Positions 25,583 to 34,676 of a stretch of 64,000 bases of DNA are shown in pieces (the first letter of the stretch is position 1; each line of letters starts with the position of its first letter). Under the pieces are notes generated by a model. It did not search any database and was not told where the DNA came from. It was given only the letters and a program-made list of their open reading frames with translations. The DNA lies in the NCBI GenBank assembly GCA_002382085.1, contig DFZK01000010.1, forward strand, positions 271,096 through 335,095, written 5' to 3'. Source of the DNA: Sulfurospirillum sp. UBA4058. GTDB taxonomy: Bacteria; Campylobacterota; Campylobacteria; Campylobacterales; Sulfurospirillaceae. The translations under genes and the position numbers were made by a program.

Positions 25583-27420
25583 ATTTTTACGTTAATCCCG
25601 AATTCGATCTGTTCACCGCTAAAATAGTCGTTTTTAACGGTTGAAACGTCTCTAAAGTCCAACATTTTTATCGTACCCGTTATCAGACCGACTTCGTTCA
25701 ATGCCCGTTTGAGTTTCGGAAGCTGATCGCCGATTTTCTTTTTGAGCTCGCTTTTTTGTACGGCAACGTTCATATCGACGTATTTGTCGTTTGAGAGAAC
25801 CAACATCATATTGAGCTTTCCGTAATATTCCAAATCTAAATCGATCTGACAATGAAAACTCTCTTGCGTACTTTGCTTCATCATCATAGAGCCGTTTTTC
25901 ATCCCTTCCCAACTAAAGGGAATATACACGTGCGTCGAACTACTGACGTAAGAGAAGAGCTGATGGTATTCGATTTGCGTTAACAAGCGGTTTGTAATTT
26001 CATACGCTTCTTTATTTTGAGGCGACGTTGCAAATGACTCGTTGAGTTTCGTTAAAACTCCTTTCATATCGCTCAAAAGTTCTACGTCACTCGGATCAAG
26101 TTGCAGTTTTTGTACCAATGCTTTACCGACAAAAAGCTCCGGTTTAATCAGTGAATGAATCGTTTGATCCAACGTACCGCTTTTCGTGTTAAACTCGGCT
26201 TGACGTACGGTCTGAGGATCGAGAACTTCGATTTGTTGCTTAATACGGTTGGCAAGCATTTTTAAAGCTTCTTCGATGCTTTGAGGCATCGCGGAAGAAG
26301 AGGGCAAAGGCATCGCCGTAACCGAGGAGTGCTGTAACGAAGAAACCGAAGAAGCTATCGCCTCGTCTTGTTCACGCATCGGCTCTTGTACCGTATTGTC
26401 TTGGAGTAATGCACCTTCTTGCATTGCCGATACGGGAGTTTTTGGCATAGGCGTCGTATTTGCGGCATCTAAAAGCGAAGATTTAAGCGGATTGACGATT
26501 GATTGGAGAAAATTTCCCTTAAGAAGCAATTCATCGATCTGAGGCTCAAGCTCGTTTAAACCGAGCACGCTTAAATTTTCTTTGAGCTGTTCTAACAAAA
26601 CTTTAACTTGCGTATTAAAATGCTCCTCGACGTTCATGGACGCGGGATAATTTTCAACCTTCGAGGCAATTAAGTCGGTTTGCCGGATCGCATATTCAAG
26701 CTTTTGTACCGTTTGATACGCTTCTTTAAACATAGAAGGCTCTGCTAGCACTTGTTTAACGCTCTGCCTAAAAAGATCAAGCAAGGATTTAAGGCTACTT
26801 TGTGCCTCTTTGGATGAGAGATCCTGCAAGGTCGTCAATGTATCCAAAACGGCGGTAATCTCTCTCGTAATCGACGATGTTTGAAGCAAAGGCGTGTCTA
26901 AGTGCGATTGAATGTTCGTGCGAAGTGCCACCAATGTTTCCGATATGCTTTGCGTCGTGAGTGCATTTGCCAATTTCGATTCAAAGAAGATACCGGAGTT
27001 TTGTATTTGCGTTTGAAGCATCTTCGTATCGATTTGAGAAATATTTTTCGTAAACAATTGCAATAACGCCATCGGCTGAGCGATCTTAGAATCGAGCTTG
27101 ACCGTTGTCGTTAGGGCTTTAATATCGTCGGCAAAATTACCCATATTTTTGAAAAGCGGGCTCTTTTGCAGAACCTCGTAAATAGCACTTTTCGACTTGA
27201 CCTCACTGATAGCGGTGCCTAAAAGTTGCGCTACGACCTCTTTCGCATCGCTCGGCGTTTTTGCGTACGTCGTTTTTTCGCTACTCAGGTCTAAAGGTAA
27301 TTGAGCACTTTTTTGTACGGCAGCATCGGCTTGCTTCGCTAACGCGTCTTTGTCAACGAGTGTTTTAGTATCCAGCGTTTGCAGTTGATTGGCAAGAAGC
27401 GAAGCCGTATTAACGTCCAT
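25579..27420 (-). CDS. FliK-like protein, partner of the FlhB-like switch domain
   Basis: A 613-residue protein, mostly low-complexity and rich in Ser, Gln, Leu and Lys, with an ordered C-terminal domain from about residue 505 (YIPFSWEGMKNGSMMMKQST, then FHCQIDLDLEYYGKLNMMLV). That domain resembles hook-length-control C-terminal domains, which bind FlhB. No export signal motif is definable by eye. It is distinct from the FliK at 53324, which lies in the hook operon. Coupled overlap with an FlhB C-domain gene suggests a second substrate-switch module or a chaperone-like function. The exact role is unknown. Confidence 0.7.
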   Translation of the reverse strand: MDVNTASLLANQLQTLDTKTLVDKDALAKQADAAVQKSAQLPLDLSSEKTTYAKTPSDAKEVVAQLLGTAISEVKSKSAIYEVLQKSPLFKNMGNFADDIKALTTTVKLDSKIAQPMALLQLFTKNISQIDTKMLQTQIQNSGIFFESKLANALTTQSISETLVALRTNIQSHLDTPLLQTSSITREITAVLDTLTTLQDLSSKEAQSSLKSLLDLFRQSVKQVLAEPSMFKEAYQTVQKLEYAIRQTDLIASKVENYPASMNVEEHFNTQVKVLLEQLKENLSVLGLNELEPQIDELLLKGNFLQSIVNPLKSSLLDAANTTPMPKTPVSAMQEGALLQDNTVQEPMREQDEAIASSVSSLQHSSVTAMPLPSSSAMPQSIEEALKMLANRIKQQIEVLDPQTVRQAEFNTKSGTLDQTIHSLIKPELFVGKALVQKLQLDPSDVELLSDMKGVLTKLNESFATSPQNKEAYEITNRLLTQIEYHQLFSYVSSSTHVYIPFSWEGMKNGSMMMKQSTQESFHCQIDLDLEYYGKLNMMLVLSNDKYVDMNVAVQKSELKKKIGDQLPKLKRALNEVGLITGTIKMLDFRDVSTVKNDYFSGEQIEFGINVKI

Positions 27421-27453
27421 AATGCATCACCTTATAGGGTAAAGAATTGTATT

Positions 27454-28647
27454 TTAGCGTTGAACCGATTTGATTTTTTCCAACCACTCGTTTAAAGTCT
27501 TTTCAAACCCTATCGGCAAATTGCGATAAAAATGAAGCGGTTTTTCACTGTAGCTTTGCTCAACCCAACCGCCAAAATCGTGCGGATACAAATACCCTTT
27601 GGGCGAAGGGCTTTGAAGATGTTCCGGAACCTTCAACGCTTTTTCATTTTTAACGTAGGATAACGCATCGTTAATCGCTTGATAGGCACTGTTCGATTTA
27701 GGACTGCAGGCAAGATAAATCAAGCATTGCGATAAGATAATACGTGCTTCGGGGTAACCGATCTTGCTCACGGCCGTTAGCGTACTGGTAGAAAGATTCA
27801 ACGCGTTAGGATTCGCGTTACCGATATCTTCACTGGCAAGAATAACCAACCTTCGTGCGATAAAGTCGGGACTTTCCCCGCCGTCTATTAAACGTGCCAG
27901 ATAATAGAGTGCGGCGTCAACGTCGGAACCTCTGACGCTTTTAATCATGGCACTAATGAGATTGTAATGCGTGTTATCTGAGCTTACGCCGTCTTTGAGT
28001 GCACTCGGTCGCAACGATTTTAACGTTTCAAGGCTAACATGTAGATCGACTTTCAGTGCGAATTCCAAAAGATTTAAAAGCGATCTGCTATCGCCGGCAC
28101 TGGAACTTACAAGATAATGTAATGCCTCTTCGTCAATCGTACATGTAACGACTTTTCGTACGCGTTCAATGATAGCGCGCAAATCCGATTCTTCTAACGG
28201 ATAAAACTCGAATAACATCATGCGTGAGCGTATGCCCGAGCTTAAAACAAAGTAAGGATTTTCGGTCGATGCTCCAATAAGAATCATCTCGTGGTTTTCC
28301 ATCGGCAATAACAAAACCTCTTGTTGCGTTTTTGAAAGGCGATGAATTTCATCGATAAAAATCAACGGTTTTTGCAAAGCATTTTTATACTGTGAGAGAA
28401 TTTTACGAATCTCTTCGACTTTAATACTCGTCGCATCCAACTCAAAAAAAGGCAAATCCAACTCATTGGCGACAATACGTGCTAAGGTCGTTTTCCCCAC
28501 ACCTGCCGGACCGAAGAAGAGGGCATGGCTCATGGAACCCGCTTTTAAAAGCTTATAAAAAGGGCTGTTTTCTGCACTTAAATGTTTTTGTCCGGCTAGT
28601 TCTTCGATATGTTTCGGGCGAAAGAAGAGGGCAAAATTATTGATCAT
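27454..28647 (-). CDS. rarA: replication-associated recombination ATPase RarA
   Basis: AAA+ clamp-loader-like ATPase acting at stalled replication forks. From ATG 28647 it has 397 residues; the frame extends to 28695 but would then overlap rluB heavily. Walker A is FGPAGVGKTT and Walker B LIFIDEIHR, with sensor 1 GASTENPYF. The C-terminal MgsA tetramerisation part includes GGESPDFIARRLVILASEDIG. Its start overlaps rluB by 11 bp. Confidence 0.95.
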   Translation of the reverse strand: MINNFALFFRPKHIEELAGQKHLSAENSPFYKLLKAGSMSHALFFGPAGVGKTTLARIVANELDLPFFELDATSIKVEEIRKILSQYKNALQKPLIFIDEIHRLSKTQQEVLLLPMENHEMILIGASTENPYFVLSSGIRSRMMLFEFYPLEESDLRAIIERVRKVVTCTIDEEALHYLVSSSAGDSRSLLNLLEFALKVDLHVSLETLKSLRPSALKDGVSSDNTHYNLISAMIKSVRGSDVDAALYYLARLIDGGESPDFIARRLVILASEDIGNANPNALNLSTSTLTAVSKIGYPEARIILSQCLIYLACSPKSNSAYQAINDALSYVKNEKALKVPEHLQSPSPKGYLYPHDFGGWVEQSYSEKPLHFYRNLPIGFEKTLNEWLEKIKSVQR

Positions 28648-29428
28648 CGCCCTTGGTTTCCTGTTTGACGTATTCAAGATAATCGCGCAAAGCATTATAC
28701 TCGCTTGCGTTAAAGAAGCGGTGTTTCCCCGGTTTCAACGTTCCGAGATCGACTTTGCCGTAACTGACGCGTTTGAGGTCTACGACGTCCACGTCAAAGT
28801 ATCCGAAGAAACGTCTAAGTTCTCTATTTTTTCCTTCGTTGATCGTTACTTTAAGCGTCGAAAACGTCGGTGAATTTTTAATAATACGGTAGGCTAAAAA
28901 CGGTGCAAACTCCATCGAATGAATTTCGCTTTTCGCATGTCCGCCTTTTCGAGCATCGTCCAACTTCAAGCCCTCTTGCATCGCTTTTTCCATTGCTAGC
29001 GTAATCGCTCCGTTAATTTTAACGTAATAAACACGCTCCAAATCGCCGTGCATTAATGCCGAAACGACGCTAGGGGAATCGCACAGAAGCAAAAGTCCTT
29101 CACTGGCAAAATCAAGTCTTCCGACGCTTAAATAATGCCCGAATTTCGATGGGAGCGAATCGTAAATCGTCTTGCGTCCGCGATCGTCTTTTTTGCTCAC
29201 CAATTCACCTTTGGGCTTATGGTACACAATAACCGAATATCCGTGTTTTTCAAAAAGCGCATTACCTTTAATTTCAATTCTATTTTTAAAACTTACTTGC
29301 ATCGAAAGATCGTCTACGATTTTACCGTCGACTTTCACTAAGCCGTCTTTGATCAGTTGATCCGCTTCACGTCTTGAATAGTGCGTGTTATGGGAGATCA
29401 TCTTATTGAGTCGCATTAATTCCATCAT
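28637..29428 (-). CDS. rluB: pseudouridine synthase, RluB/RsuA family
   Basis: The 263-residue protein has an N-terminal S4 RNA-binding domain (RLNKMISHNTHYSRREADQL, near 6-25) and the RsuA-type catalytic domain, with the active Asp in VGRLDFASEGLLLL and the NEGKNRELRRFF block near 200. RluB modifies 23S rRNA at U2605; assignment to RluB rather than RsuA rests on gene type and context. The first ATG (29428) overlaps the kdsD stop; a second ATG follows directly. Confidence 0.88.
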   Translation of the reverse strand: MMELMRLNKMISHNTHYSRREADQLIKDGLVKVDGKIVDDLSMQVSFKNRIEIKGNALFEKHGYSVIVYHKPKGELVSKKDDRGRKTIYDSLPSKFGHYLSVGRLDFASEGLLLLCDSPSVVSALMHGDLERVYYVKINGAITLAMEKAMQEGLKLDDARKGGHAKSEIHSMEFAPFLAYRIIKNSPTFSTLKVTINEGKNRELRRFFGYFDVDVVDLKRVSYGKVDLGTLKPGKHRFFNASEYNALRDYLEYVKQETKGDDQ

Positions 29429-30390
29429 TTTATCCCTGCTTCCACCAATTGGTGAATGTGTAATACGCCCTCAAGTTTACCTTTTTTATCGGTAATAGCA
29501 AGTAATTGTATCTTATGTTTTTCAATCAACGCCAAAGCATCACTGGCAAGAATCGCCGCATCGTCGATCGTTTTGGGTTGTTTCGTCGCATATTCGTATG
29601 CATACGCATCCATACGAAAATCCTCTCGCATTAAAGCACGTCGTAAATCACCGTCACTCAAAACGGCCAACAACGTATTATCTTTGTCCGTAATAAGCAC
29701 ATTGCCTAAACGTCCTTCACTCATAGCGATAATCGCCTCTTTCAATTTTGTCTTTTCAGAGATAACGGGTAACTCTCTCGTGAGCATCAAATCTTTAACT
29801 TTAACAAACAAACGTTTGCCGAGGCTTCCGCCCGGATGGAAGGATGCAAAGTCTTCTTTTTGAAAATTCTTCTCTTTCATAAGGCAAACGGCTAACGCAT
29901 CTCCGAGAGCTAACGTCAGCGTTGTCGAACATGTAGGAGCGGCATCGAGAGGGCAGGCCTCTTTTTCAATATGCAAAGGAATAAAAATATCGCTGTAACG
30001 CCCCAATGACGACTCTTTCGAGCGCGCCATACCGATCAAAGGAATTTCAAAACGTTTGATATGCGGCAAAATTTTAATCAACTCTTCGCTCTCTCCGCTA
30101 TAACTAATGGCTAACACGGCATCTTCTTTACCGATCATACCTAAATCACCGTGCATCGCTTCGGTCGGATGCAAGAAGAAACTGCTCGTTCCCGTACTTG
30201 CAAGCGTTGCAGCGATTTTTGCACCGATCAGTCCGCTTTTTCCGACACCCGTGACAATCAACTTTCCTTTAATTTTCGCTATCGCACGCGTCGCGTCATT
30301 GATTTCGGGACCGATATGCGCCGCCGTATTTAAAAGCTCTTTGGCTTCCAATTCTAATACCTCTTTGGCTATCGCTTGAAAATTTTGCAT
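29425..30390 (-). CDS. kdsD: arabinose-5-phosphate isomerase (KpsF/GutQ family)
   Basis: The enzyme isomerises ribulose-5-phosphate to arabinose-5-phosphate, the first step to Kdo for lipopolysaccharide. The 321-residue protein has an N-terminal SIS domain (VTGVGKSGLIGAKIAATLAST near 46-66, HGDLGMI near 81, SYSGESEE near 95) and two C-terminal CBS domains (about residues 205-320). This is the full KdsD/KpsF architecture. It lies 8 bp after rnj and overlaps rluB. Confidence 0.94.
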   Translation of the reverse strand: MQNFQAIAKEVLELEAKELLNTAAHIGPEINDATRAIAKIKGKLIVTGVGKSGLIGAKIAATLASTGTSSFFLHPTEAMHGDLGMIGKEDAVLAISYSGESEELIKILPHIKRFEIPLIGMARSKESSLGRYSDIFIPLHIEKEACPLDAAPTCSTTLTLALGDALAVCLMKEKNFQKEDFASFHPGGSLGKRLFVKVKDLMLTRELPVISEKTKLKEAIIAMSEGRLGNVLITDKDNTLLAVLSDGDLRRALMREDFRMDAYAYEYATKQPKTIDDAAILASDALALIEKHKIQLLAITDKKGKLEGVLHIHQLVEAGIK

Positions 30391-30398
30391 CGGCTATC

Positions 30399-32408
30399 CT
30401 ACATCATGAAAATCGTCGGAACGATTGTCGGATATTTTTTCATCTGTCGGTAGATATGTTTGCGAACAACTTGCCTTACTTCATTTTCAAGAGCGCGCGC
30501 GTTTTCCAATAGCTCTTTTTTGGCATTGGCGATAAACTGATCGATAACGCCTTCCATCTCCACCGAGAAAGCTTTATCGTCTTTATCCGGTACCAGTCCG
30601 TAACTAATGATCTTTGGCTTTGCTATCAGCTTATGCTCACTTTTATCGATTTGAATCACTAACATCACGAGTCCTGCTTCCGCTAATTTTTGTCGATCAA
30701 TAACGACGTCGTCGGCAATTTGCTCGTTGACTTGGTTATCGATAAAGACTTTACCCGTCTTAATCGTTTTGATTTTTTTCATATACTTACCGCACAGTTC
30801 TACCTGATCGCCGTCACTCATCAAATAGATATTACGCTCCGGAATACCGCATTGCATTGCCGTTTCTTTGTGTTTGGTAATATGGTTGTATTCACCGTGA
30901 ACCGGAAGAAAAAACTTTGGTTTGACCAAACGAAGAATCAATTTTTGCTCTTCTTGCGCGGCATGTCCGCTTACGTGAATTTCGCTGAAATCTTGATAAG
31001 CTACGTTTGCGCCGCTTTTTAATAAAAAGTTTAAGACCTTAGAGACGCTACCCTCGTTTCCGGGAATCGCTTTTGCGGAAATAATAATTTGATCCGTCGG
31101 TTTAATCTTTACATGTCGATGTTCATCCGTCGCCATTCGATACAAAGCACTCATCGTCTCGCCTTGACTTCCCGTTGTAACGATTAAGACGTCTTTATCA
31201 TTATATTTATTGACTTCATGCGGATCGATAAAAATACTTTTATCCAACTGAATATACCCTAGATCGATTGCGGTAAAGAGGTTGCGCTCCATCGATCTTC
31301 CGATCACGCAGACTTTACGTCCGTATTTTAAACCGTAATCAATGGCTTGATAGACCCTGTGAATATTCGATGAGAACGTGGACATAATGACCCGTCCCTT
31401 GGACTTCGCGAAGATAGAATCAAACGTTTTTCCGACCGTACTTTCACTACGCGTAATACCTTCTTTATACGAGTTGGTGCTATCGCTCATCAAACACAAT
31501 ACGCCCTTTTCGCCGTATGCCGCAAAACGGTTCAAATCAGTCACGTACCCGTCAATCGGCGTATGATCGATCTTAAAATCTCCCGTATGAATGATTGTCC
31601 CGACTTCTGTCGTAATTGCCAATGCCGATGCGTCGATAATCGAGTGAGTAATATGAATCCATTCGATTTCGAATTCACCGATTTTATAGATTTTACGCTT
31701 TTCAACCGGACGGAAATATTTCTTATACGCTTTTAAACCGTGTTCGTCAAATTTATTGGAAATCATTCCTAAGGGTAGCGGCGTTGCATAGAGCGGAAAC
31801 TGCATCTCTTTAAAAAGATACGATATCGCTCCGATATGGTCTTCGTGCGCATGCGAGATAATAATTCCTGCTATTTTTTTCTTAATTTGTCTTAAATAAC
31901 TAAAATCGGGTACCAAAATATCGACGCCGTGCATATCTTCGCTTGGAAAACTCATACCGACATCAAATACGATCGCCGAAGTATCGGTCTCAAATACGCA
32001 AATATTGCCGCCGATTTCACCAAGTCCTCCCAAAGGAGTTATTTTGATCTTTCCTTTGGAGTTTTGCTCAACCACGGAGGCTTTGTTCAAGCGTTCTTTG
32101 TGCATTTTTTGATTTGCTTCAATCGCTTTTTTGATATCTCTTTGCCACGGTTCATTGCCCTCAAGCGAAGGTGTTTGTGCTTTTGCTTTATTACGTCTAC
32201 GGTTATTGGTTTTCGGTTTGCCTTCTCCGGCATTTGGTGGAGTACTACCGCCGCTTTCGGTAGCCACTACTGTCGTTTGTTCTTGCCCCGATTGAAGTTG
32301 AGCCGCTTTCGGTTTAGAACGTCGTCGTCTGTTTTTGTTGGTTTTTGGCGGCGTTGCCGCATTGGATTGTTCGTTATTCGTGGATGGAATCTCGTTTTCT
32401 TGCATCAT
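30399..32408 (-). CDS. rnj: ribonuclease J
   Basis: A metallo-beta-lactamase/beta-CASP 5' exonuclease and endonuclease central to RNA decay in Campylobacterota. The 669-residue protein has an N-terminal extension of about 120 residues that is disordered and rich in Asn, Gln, Lys and Arg (for example KNRRRRSKPKAAQ), like that of H. pylori RNase J. The catalytic core follows: GGLGEIGGN near 126, SHAHEDHIG near 186 and HTGDFKIDH. The beta-CASP and C-terminal regions continue to the end. The gene starts within the last 35 bp of rsmA. Confidence 0.95.
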   Translation of the reverse strand: MMQENEIPSTNNEQSNAATPPKTNKNRRRRSKPKAAQLQSGQEQTTVVATESGGSTPPNAGEGKPKTNNRRRNKAKAQTPSLEGNEPWQRDIKKAIEANQKMHKERLNKASVVEQNSKGKIKITPLGGLGEIGGNICVFETDTSAIVFDVGMSFPSEDMHGVDILVPDFSYLRQIKKKIAGIIISHAHEDHIGAISYLFKEMQFPLYATPLPLGMISNKFDEHGLKAYKKYFRPVEKRKIYKIGEFEIEWIHITHSIIDASALAITTEVGTIIHTGDFKIDHTPIDGYVTDLNRFAAYGEKGVLCLMSDSTNSYKEGITRSESTVGKTFDSIFAKSKGRVIMSTFSSNIHRVYQAIDYGLKYGRKVCVIGRSMERNLFTAIDLGYIQLDKSIFIDPHEVNKYNDKDVLIVTTGSQGETMSALYRMATDEHRHVKIKPTDQIIISAKAIPGNEGSVSKVLNFLLKSGANVAYQDFSEIHVSGHAAQEEQKLILRLVKPKFFLPVHGEYNHITKHKETAMQCGIPERNIYLMSDGDQVELCGKYMKKIKTIKTGKVFIDNQVNEQIADDVVIDRQKLAEAGLVMLVIQIDKSEHKLIAKPKIISYGLVPDKDDKAFSVEMEGVIDQFIANAKKELLENARALENEVRQVVRKHIYRQMKKYPTIVPTIFMM

Positions 32409-33216
32409 TCAACCTTAAATGTTTAAATAGTAGATGATGAGACGAGACGCTGAGTTCATGAGGTCGAATCGTTACGGGAATAGCATGAATTTGCATCACT
32501 TTTTCAACAAATTCTCTATTATATTCACTCGAAATATTTTTTAACCACGTCTTACGCGGACTTTGAAAAGAGCATCGCAAATACTTTTTAAATTTTTGCA
32601 AAATCTTTTCGTCTTCAAATATTCCAGGAGATTTATCCTGTATAAATTCTTGTTTTTTGTCGATTCTCAAAATAGAAGATGTTACTTTCGGTTGCGGCTC
32701 AAACGATGTCGGAGCTACGTCAAAAAGCAATGTTGCCGTTGCGATACTTTGCGCCAGAATAGCCAAAGAGCTAAACTCTTTCGTTTTCGGTACAGCCGCA
32801 AATTTCTCTGCGACTTCCTTTTGCACCATCACCGTCATTGATTGACAGTAAGGATCTTCTAGGGCTTCTAAAATAATCGTCGTTGCAATGTAGTAGGGTA
32901 AATTCGCCACTAAATCATAAGGTTCGTTTTGAAGCGAACCTTTATTGAACTGATCAAGCACATCGGTATGTACCAATGTTAAGCTTCCCTCTTCTATCTC
33001 TCTTGAGAATTTCTCTCTCAAATAAACGCACAAGTCTTCATCGACCTCATATGCTACTAAAGGTTTTATCTTTAATAGTTCTTGCGTCAAATCACCTAAG
33101 CCAGGTCCTATTTCAACAAGTTTTAGCTCATCGCGGGGCATCGCTTGGATGATTTTGTATAGAATATTTCTATCTTTTAAAAAATTTTGGCCAAATTTTT
33201 TCTTTGCCTCTATCAA
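32374..33216 (-). CDS. rsmA: 16S rRNA dimethyladenosine methyltransferase
   Basis: The SAM-dependent enzyme dimethylates two adenines near the 3' end of 16S rRNA (KsgA activity). The 280-residue protein shows KKKFGQNFLKD near the start, the SAM motif VEIGPGLGDLTQELL near 34-48, and the adenine-binding NLPYYIATTI near 110. It is the first gene of the overlapping run rsmA-rnj-kdsD-rluB-rarA, divergent from hisF. Confidence 0.96.
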   Translation of the reverse strand: MIEAKKKFGQNFLKDRNILYKIIQAMPRDELKLVEIGPGLGDLTQELLKIKPLVAYEVDEDLCVYLREKFSREIEEGSLTLVHTDVLDQFNKGSLQNEPYDLVANLPYYIATTIILEALEDPYCQSMTVMVQKEVAEKFAAVPKTKEFSSLAILAQSIATATLLFDVAPTSFEPQPKVTSSILRIDKKQEFIQDKSPGIFEDEKILQKFKKYLRCSFQSPRKTWLKNISSEYNREFVEKVMQIHAIPVTIRPHELSVSSHHLLFKHLRLNDARKRDSIHE

Positions 33217-33363
33217 TTTGACTCACTCTTTTTAAAATTTTATTGATTTTACTCAATTTTTACTTACAAAATTGTTAGGAGCCAAAAGAAGCAGCTTTTT
33301 CAGAAGTTTCTTTTAATACTTTTGCTATCATATATTCGATATTTCCCTTCAAAAGAGATTTTT

Positions 33364-34122
33364 ATGGACTACTTTGCCAAACGTATTATCCCATGCCTTG
33401 ATGTTAAAAACGGCCGTGTCGTTAAAGGTGTTAATTTTGTTGGTCTAAAAGATGCCGGCGATCCCGTCGAAATTGCCAAACGTTATAATGAAGAGGGTGC
33501 CGATGAAATTGCATTTTTGGATATTACGGCAAGCCATGAAGGGCGAGGAACCATCGTCGAAATCGTAGAAAAAGTTGCACGTGAAGTTTTTATTCCGCTA
33601 ACGGTCGGTGGAGGGATTCGCACTTTAGAAGATATTTACCGCCTTCTTAACGTTGGTTGTGATAAAGTGAGTATCAATTCTCCTGCCATCGCGAATCCTC
33701 ATTTCATTAATGAATCGTCCAAACGTTTTGGATCACAATGTATTGTCGTCGCTATCGACGTAAAACGCACGGGAGATAAATGGAATGTCTTTATCAACGG
33801 TGGACGTATCGATACGGGTATCGATGCTCTTACTTGGGCAAAAGAAGTAGCAGACAGAGGTGCCGGAGAAATTCTTTTAACATCCATGGATTGTGACGGC
33901 GCAAAAAGCGGCTATGACCTTTCCATTACCTCACAAATTAGCTCTATGCTCGATATTCCCGTAATTGCAAGCGGCGGAGCAGGGACGATGGAACACATTA
34001 AAAATGCTTTTAATAGCGGTGCCGATGCAGCGTTAGCCGCCTCGATTTTTCATTTTAAAGAAATCGAAATTATGGCACTTAAACATTACCTCAAACACGA
34101 GGGAATAGCAGTCCGCTTATGA
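33364..34122 (+). CDS. hisF: imidazole glycerol phosphate synthase cyclase subunit
   Basis: With HisH it makes imidazole-glycerol phosphate and AICAR in histidine synthesis. I use ATG 33364 (252 residues, the family length), since the protein then opens as MDYFAKRIIPCLDVKNGRVVK; the in-frame upstream ATG 33322 lacks support. Catalytic aspartates are Asp11-type in CLDV and the later one in VVAIDVKR. Phosphate-binding loops such as VIASGGAGTMEH are intact. HisH is not in the window. The stop overlaps the next gene (ATGA). Confidence 0.96.
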   Translation: MDYFAKRIIPCLDVKNGRVVKGVNFVGLKDAGDPVEIAKRYNEEGADEIAFLDITASHEGRGTIVEIVEKVAREVFIPLTVGGGIRTLEDIYRLLNVGCDKVSINSPAIANPHFINESSKRFGSQCIVVAIDVKRTGDKWNVFINGGRIDTGIDALTWAKEVADRGAGEILLTSMDCDGAKSGYDLSITSQISSMLDIPVIASGGAGTMEHIKNAFNSGADAALAASIFHFKEIEIMALKHYLKHEGIAVRL

Positions 34123-34670
34123 TACTCTGCGCCGGCAATAATGAACATTTCAATTTTGCCTTCCCTATAGGTGTGGGTCTTGTACAAAGTGCTATAAAGC
34201 TTACTCAATACGTTTTAGAGCAAAAACCCTCTTTTTTGTTTTTTGTGGGTACCGCCGGTAGTTACGGACGTTATAAGCCGTTTGATCTTGTTTTGAGCCA
34301 TAGTGCTACTAATATAGAACTTAGTTTCCAACAAAACCAAAGTTATACGCCGATTCAAAATATCGTCCATGCAAAACAACATTATGATGTTTCACGTGGA
34401 ACAAATTACCCTTTTGAAACCGTTAACTCTAGCAATTATATTACGACTGCATCTCATTTATCGCATTATTACAATGAAAAAAATATTCCTCTAGAGAATA
34501 TGGAATTTTTCTCCGTTCTTCACGTTGCCAATACATTCGATCTTCCGTGTCTTGGTTTTTTTGTTATTACCAATTATTGCGATGAAAATGCACATCGTGA
34601 TTTTATGTTAAATCATGCTAAAGCAAAAGAATTGATTACTTTACATGTCGAAAAAAATATGAGAATTTGA
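34119..34670 (+). CDS. nucleoside phosphorylase/nucleosidase superfamily protein
   Basis: A short (183-residue) member of the PNP/UDP/MTAN superfamily. Visible family-like blocks are FFVGTAGSYGRYK (the glycine-rich strand-loop, near 41-53) and NMEFFSVLHVANTFDLPCLGFFVITNYCDE (near 127-156), where MEFFS takes the place of the usual MExxA and TNYCDE that of the catalytic-Asp VSD segment. Whether it is active, and on which nucleoside, cannot be told. It overlaps hisF by 4 bp. A parS site (34388-34403) lies within its coding sequence. Confidence 0.7.
   Translation: MILCAGNNEHFNFAFPIGVGLVQSAIKLTQYVLEQKPSFLFFVGTAGSYGRYKPFDLVLSHSATNIELSFQQNQSYTPIQNIVHAKQHYDVSRGTNYPFETVNSSNYITTASHLSHYYNEKNIPLENMEFFSVLHVANTFDLPCLGFFVITNYCDENAHRDFMLNHAKAKELITLHVEKNMRI
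34388..34403. promoter_or_regulatory. parS site 1 (ParB-binding)
   Basis: TGTTTCACGTGGAACA matches the bacterial parS consensus TGTTTCACGTGAAACA at 15 of 16 positions and is built on the same CACGTG core. It lies inside the phosphorylase-like gene, about 27.7 kb from dnaA, a typical location for chromosomal parS. Confidence 0.85.
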
Positions 34671-34676
34671 GGGCAT

